A DNA stretch of 13,293 nt from Reyranella sp. (GTDB lineage Bacteria > Pseudomonadota > Alphaproteobacteria > Reyranellales > Reyranellaceae), in contig SCVT01000681.1 of NCBI GenBank assembly GCA_004296815.1, positions 1 through 13,293 of the forward strand, in the 5' to 3' direction. Every line of letters begins with the position of its first letter. Within the stretch, counting starts at the first letter, position 1. Under the pieces are notes generated by a model that did not search any database, was not told the origin of the DNA, and saw only the letters and a program-made list of their open reading frames with translations. The position numbers were made by a program, and so were the translations under genes. Shown here one piece after another: positions 10,169-13,293 of this stretch.

Positions 10169-10452
10169 AAAACTCCATTCTCAAGTCTCTAATTGCACCT
10201 TTTGCAACAGCCATGCGCTTGTTGCATGGGCAGACCGTTGCCGAAATGCAACATGACCCGCGACTCGGGCCCGAATCTCTGATATAAGGATCGGGCTGGA
10301 AGCGGTCCGGGGTTCGGTCTGTCGCCAGCTCGGTGTCCGAGTCGGTATCCGAAAGCAACTTACCGATACGGTCATCGAGCGAGCACACAGGGGAGTGTGC
10401 GCGGCAGGTCGCGGTATCGCTGAAAGCGGGGCTAGTTGTGAAGGGACTTGAA
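10169..10452 (+). promoter_or_regulatory. Long structured leader/intergenic region upstream of carD
   Basis: This 284-nt gap is the longest non-coding stretch in the window. Its first part is markedly AT-richer than its surroundings and holds the heptamer TGCAACA at 10203-10209 and 10247-10253, with its complement TGTTGCA at 10220-10226 between them. CCATGC (10211-10216) and GCATGG (10224-10229) form a competing inverted repeat. Farther on are a perfect 10-bp palindrome TCGGGCCCGA (10265-10274), a -10-like TATAAG (10283-10288) without a convincing -35, and a perfect hairpin GCACAC/GTGTGC (10383-10388 and 10395-10400) with loop AGGGGA. If TATAAG marks the promoter, the mRNA leader would be about 160 nt. 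The region probably contains the carD promoter and its controls. An upstream in-frame GTG at 10333 is not preferred as a start. Confidence 0.5.
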
Positions 10453-10989
10453 ATGGCCAAGCCGATCAAGAAGGCAGCGCCGGCTGCCAAGCCGAAGGAA
10501 TTCGCCTTCGAGAAGGGCGATTTTGTCGTTTACCCGACCCACGGCGTGGGCAAGGTGATCGACATCGAAGCCAAGGAAATTGCGGGCCACAAGCTCGACC
10601 TGTTCGTCATCTCGTTCGAGCAGGAGCGCATGATGCTGCGCGTCCCGGTGGCCAAGGCCAAGCTCTCGGGCCTGCGCAAGCTCAGCTCGCGCAAGATCAT
10701 GGAGAACGCGCTGGTCACCCTGAAGGGCCGCAGCCGCGTCAGCCGCGCCATGTGGAACCGCCGCGCCCAGGAATACGAAGCGAAGATCAACTCGGGCGAC
10801 CCGGTGTCGATCGCCGAAGTCGTGCGCGACCTGCACCGCAATGCCGGCCAGCCCGACCAGTCCTACAGCGAGCGCCAGATCTACGAGGCGGCCCTGGATC
10901 GCCTGGCCCGTGAACTCGCGGCCGTCGAGCGCATCGACAAGGATCTTGCCACCCAGAAGCTGAACAGCGTCCTGCAGAAGGTCGCCTGA
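10453..10989 (+). CDS. carD: CarD/CdnL family transcriptional regulator
   Basis: A 178-aa protein of the CarD/CdnL family, which binds the beta subunit of RNA polymerase and stabilises open promoter complexes, notably at rRNA and growth-related promoters. The N-terminal 16 residues are Lys/Ala/Pro-rich. The Tudor-like RNA-polymerase-interacting domain starts at FEKGDFVVYPTHGVGKVIDI (19-38). The helical DNA-binding domain covers about 75-178 and includes Trp101 (RAMWNRRAQEYEAKI), near where the family places its DNA-wedging tryptophan. The ATG at 10453 is supported by AAGGGA at 10441-10446. The reading frame stays open upstream to GTG 10333, but that extension shows no domain sequence. It is transcribed alone from the long leader and ends at a strong terminator. 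Confidence 0.95.
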   Translation: MAKPIKKAAPAAKPKEFAFEKGDFVVYPTHGVGKVIDIEAKEIAGHKLDLFVISFEQERMMLRVPVAKAKLSGLRKLSSRKIMENALVTLKGRSRVSRAMWNRRAQEYEAKINSGDPVSIAEVVRDLHRNAGQPDQSYSERQIYEAALDRLARELAAVERIDKDLATQKLNSVLQKVA

Positions 10990-11013
10990 GCGAGTCTGGC
11001 ACGATAAGAGCTG

Positions 11014-11050
11014 AAAGGCGGCCGACACCCCGATGTCGCGCCGCCTTTTT
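11014..11050 (+). terminator. Rho-independent terminator after carD
   Basis: AAAGGCGGC plus CGACA (11014-11027) pairs with TGTCG and GCCGCC (11034-11045), with a loop CCCCGA and one bulged C (11039). It is followed by TTTTT (11046-11050). A strong GC stem plus U-run 24 nt after the carD stop makes this the clearest terminator in the window. Confidence 0.9.
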
Positions 11051-11073
11051 AATGTCCTGCGTTCTCCCTCACC

Positions 11074-11880
11074 ATGACCTCCGCTTCGATCGCCCGCCTG
11101 CGTGACGGCGGCCGCACCTGGGCCCTGGGCGCTCTCGCGAGCGACGACTCGGCGCTGGAACGGTTCTCGGCGATCCTTCTCGAGCGCTGGACGACAGGCG
11201 ATCGCCTCGTCGTGCTGGGCAACATGCTGGGGGAGGCCGGCAGCCCGACGCGCACGCTCGACCGGCTGCTGTGGCTGCGCCGCAAGCTCCTGGCGAGGCC
11301 CGGCGCCGAGGTCGAGGATTTCGTCTTCCTGCGCGGCGCGCTGGAGGAGATGTGGCACAAGGCGCTGCAGCTCCAGTTCGCGATGAGCCCGCTCGACGTG
11401 CTCGACTGGATGCTCGCGCGCGGCCTCGCAGCGACCATCGAGGCCTACGGCCACTCGGTCGCCGAGGGCCGCGTGGCCAGCCGCAACGGCCCGCTCGCCA
11501 TCGCGCGGTGGACCGCCGGCTTGCGCGAACGCCAAGTCTTGCAGCCCGGCCATGCCGATCTGATGAACTCCCTCGCCCGAGCCGCCCTCAGCGCCGACGG
11601 CGCCGTCGTCTTCGCGGCCGCCGGCGTCGATCCGACGCGGCCGCTCGCCGAACAGGCCGATGCCTTCTGGTGGAGCAATCAGTCGGACGAGAGCCTCGAC
11701 GGGAGCCTCGGACGGGCGATCGACGGCGGCTGGCTTGCGGTGCGGCGCGTGATCCGCGGCAGCGGGCCGCCGGGCAACACCGCCCTGGCTGACAGCCGCG
11801 TCCTCACGGTCTCCGCCGGCTCACCGGGCCTCGCCCTCCTCGACAGCGATGGAAGCCTGGTGGAGCGGATCGGCCCTTAG
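11074..11880 (+). CDS. Degenerate PPP-family (Ser/Thr phosphatase-like) protein, predicted inactive
   Basis: A 268-aa protein whose layout follows bacterial PPP metallophosphatases but lacks their metal ligands. Where active members have GDxHG it has GALAS (19-23). GDRLVVLGNMLGEAG (42-56) replaces the segment ending GDxxDRG, keeping GDRLV and losing both catalytic Asp. LRGALEEM (86-93) replaces the GNHE region. RGLAATIEAYG (116-126), GVDPTRPLAEQ (184-194) and FWWSN (198-202) parallel the family's later GG-x-AT-x-x-YG, HAGV-x-P-x-x-PL-x-x-Q and LLW-x-R segments, with the His before AGV replaced by Ala. It would therefore be a pseudo-phosphatase, perhaps a binding or regulatory protein. The frame is intact, so it is not decayed DNA. 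ATG 11074 is the first start after the carD terminator and lacks a strong ribosome binding site. The family assignment rests on motif layout only. Confidence 0.75.
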   Translation: MTSASIARLRDGGRTWALGALASDDSALERFSAILLERWTTGDRLVVLGNMLGEAGSPTRTLDRLLWLRRKLLARPGAEVEDFVFLRGALEEMWHKALQLQFAMSPLDVLDWMLARGLAATIEAYGHSVAEGRVASRNGPLAIARWTAGLRERQVLQPGHADLMNSLARAALSADGAVVFAAAGVDPTRPLAEQADAFWWSNQSDESLDGSLGRAIDGGWLAVRRVIRGSGPPGNTALADSRVLTVSAGSPGLALLDSDGSLVERIGP

Positions 11881-13293
11881 GGCACGACCGTCTTGATCTC
11901 CTGCCGGCGCGCGAGGTCGGCCGGCACCTGCGCGGCGTTCATCACGAGCAACCGCTCCATCCTGAGGTCCGCATAGGGCAGGCGCGCCGCGAGCTGCGCC
12001 GGCGTCGAGCCCGCCGGCGAGACGATCTTCAGCCGATAGGGCCTGAGCGCCGCGGCTTCCGCGACGGAGAGCGAGCGGAAGGTGCGGGCCGCCCTGATCA
12101 TCGCGTCGATCAGGCGGTCGCGATCGGGACCTTCGGCGACCAGCGCGAAATTGCATACACGGTCGCCGTGCCGGACGATGACGTAGCGCGCTTGCGTCAG
12201 GCCGGTGTCGGCGCCGCGCGGCTTGGCGCCGATCGCGGCCTCGGCGCCGTTGATCTCCGTGGCCTGGATGTCGGTGGGCGTCGGCTTGAGCTTGTTGCGC
12301 ATCCAGTCGTCGAGCGGGCCCGTCACGGGCTGGGCCGTGCAGGTGAAGAGCAGCAGCGAGCGGTCGCGCCCCACGCCCAGCACGCCGTCGCTGTCGTTGA
12401 ACAGCCGGAACCCTACAGGCGCGGTAAAAGCGAGCCTGAGCACGGGATGGACGAAGGAATTGCCGCGCACGAAGCCTTCGCTCGGCGGATCGTCGACGGA
12501 AACGCCATCGATCGCCGCGAAGTAGCCCTTCTGGTTCGACTCTCCCACCGCCCCCGCGGCTCCGAGACCGGTGAGTGCCGCCGTCCGTTCGACGGGGGCG
12601 GGATGGGTCGAGGAGGCACTCGGACGGTCGCCGATGTCCGGCGACTCGCCCATGATCTGCGCCTCGAGCGTCGCCTGCCGGCGGAGCCGGTCGATCAGCG
12701 ACAACATGGCGTCGGTGCGATAGCCCGCCTTGGCGAGATAGCCGATGGCGATGCGGTCGGCCTCGAGCTCCTGTTCGCGCGAGTAGCGACGGAGCGCCAG
12801 CAACCCGTCCTGCGCCACGGAGCGGCCGACAGTGACCGAGCCGCTGGTGGCGGCGGCATCGATCGCCGCATCGAGAACGCCCTGGCGAACGCGCGCGCGC
12901 TGGGCGGCGTGGCGCTGGACGAGGTGGCCGAGCTCGTGGCCGAGCGCGGCGGCCAGCTCGGCCTCGTCCTCGAGCAGGGCCAGCAGGCCGCGCGTCACGA
13001 AGACATAGTTCTGGACGGCGTGCGCGTTGGGGACGGGCGAATCGAGGACGCCGAAACGGTAGGCGCCGCCGATCGCCGAGGCGGTGAGCAGCCGCCGCCC
13101 GACGCGGTCGACGTAGCCCTGCAGGGCGGCATCCTGGTAGACTGGGCCGACGATCTTCTCGATGTTGGCCGGCAGGACGATGGTGCCGCTGCCGCTTGCC
13201 GCGGCCGCCGAGGTCTGCGGCGAACCGTCCTGCAGGGTGCAGGCCGCGAGACCGGCGAGGAGCGCGCCGAGCGCCAAAATGCGGCGAAAAACC
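11877..13293 (-). CDS. M48 family zinc metallopeptidase, lipoprotein (N-terminus outside window)
   Basis: An exported zinc protease of the BepA/YfgC-like M48 group, which typically degrades misfolded outer-membrane or periplasmic proteins. At least 471 residues are visible. The frame is still open at the right edge and reads VFRRILALGALLAGLAAC, a lipoprotein signal peptide whose start codon lies outside. The lipobox Cys is encoded at 13239-13241. The catalytic HELGH begins at 12938 on the minus strand (GHELGHLVQRH), and the third zinc ligand is the Glu of EADRIA about 48 residues later. The peptidase domain is followed by a roughly 150-residue region and a C-terminal part (YRLKIVSPAGSTPAQLAARL) that looks like a degenerate LysM-type module. 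Its stop overlaps the stop of the convergent + strand gene by 4 nt. Confidence 0.93.
   Translation of the reverse strand, partial: VFRRILALGALLAGLAACTLQDGSPQTSAAAASGSGTIVLPANIEKIVGPVYQDAALQGYVDRVGRRLLTASAIGGAYRFGVLDSPVPNAHAVQNYVFVTRGLLALLEDEAELAAALGHELGHLVQRHAAQRARVRQGVLDAAIDAAATSGSVTVGRSVAQDGLLALRRYSREQELEADRIAIGYLAKAGYRTDAMLSLIDRLRRQATLEAQIMGESPDIGDRPSASSTHPAPVERTAALTGLGAAGAVGESNQKGYFAAIDGVSVDDPPSEGFVRGNSFVHPVLRLAFTAPVGFRLFNDSDGVLGVGRDRSLLLFTCTAQPVTGPLDDWMRNKLKPTPTDIQATEINGAEAAIGAKPRGADTGLTQARYVIVRHGDRVCNFALVAEGPDRDRLIDAMIRAARTFRSLSVAEAAALRPYRLKIVSPAGSTPAQLAARLPYADLRMERLLVMNAAQVPADLARRQEIKTVVP

Noticed and set aside
10333..10452. Upstream extension of CarD from a GTG at 10333
   Set aside because: The added 40 residues show no domain sequence, while ATG 10453 has AAGGGA in front and begins the usual CarD N-terminus.

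Overview
The window is a GC-rich, densely coding bacterial chromosome segment. Gene content and order point to an alphaproteobacterium, probably from a Rhodospirillales-like lineage; the lineage is inferred from gene families and no phylogeny was run. The main markers are a large-type NAD-glutamate dehydrogenase and a Suv3-like RNA helicase followed by an S4-domain protein, a 7Fe ferredoxin (FdxA) and a CarD-family regulator, an order common in Alphaproteobacteria. No phage, insertion sequence, CRISPR array, tRNA or rRNA is visible.

Left part (1-1923, + strand): the C-terminal third of the NAD-glutamate dehydrogenase enters from the left edge and is followed 32 nt later by msrB, a zinc-containing methionine-R-sulfoxide reductase. 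They converge, with a 4-nt gap, on a minus-strand gene train.

Minus-strand train (5366 down to 1928): its genes are close-packed and probably form one operon. In transcription order it holds a 38-aa possible membrane microprotein, a zinc-type ABC ATPase, its ABC-3 family permease, an epoxide-hydrolase-like alpha/beta hydrolase, a 40-aa secreted microprotein with a strong ribosome binding site, and an uncharacterised lipoprotein. An AT-rich, Zur-box-like palindrome lies directly upstream, which suggests zinc-repressed metal uptake. No periplasmic metal-binding protein gene is present in the window.

Middle part (5503-10989, + strand): an exported DUF1223 thioredoxin-fold protein, a 1057-aa Suv3-like helicase with a long disordered Arg-rich tail, an Hsp15-like S4 protein, fdxA, and carD behind a 284-nt leader rich in inverted repeats. 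A strong Rho-independent terminator closes carD.

Right part (11074-13293): a degenerate PPP-family (Ser/Thr phosphatase) homologue that has lost its metal-binding motifs converges, with a 4-nt stop-codon overlap, on a minus-strand M48 lipoprotein metallopeptidase that runs off the right edge.

Most of the window is ordinary housekeeping sequence. The points most worth a second look are the zinc-type operon with its two microproteins and hydrolase cargo, the pseudo-phosphatase beside carD, and the structured carD leader.
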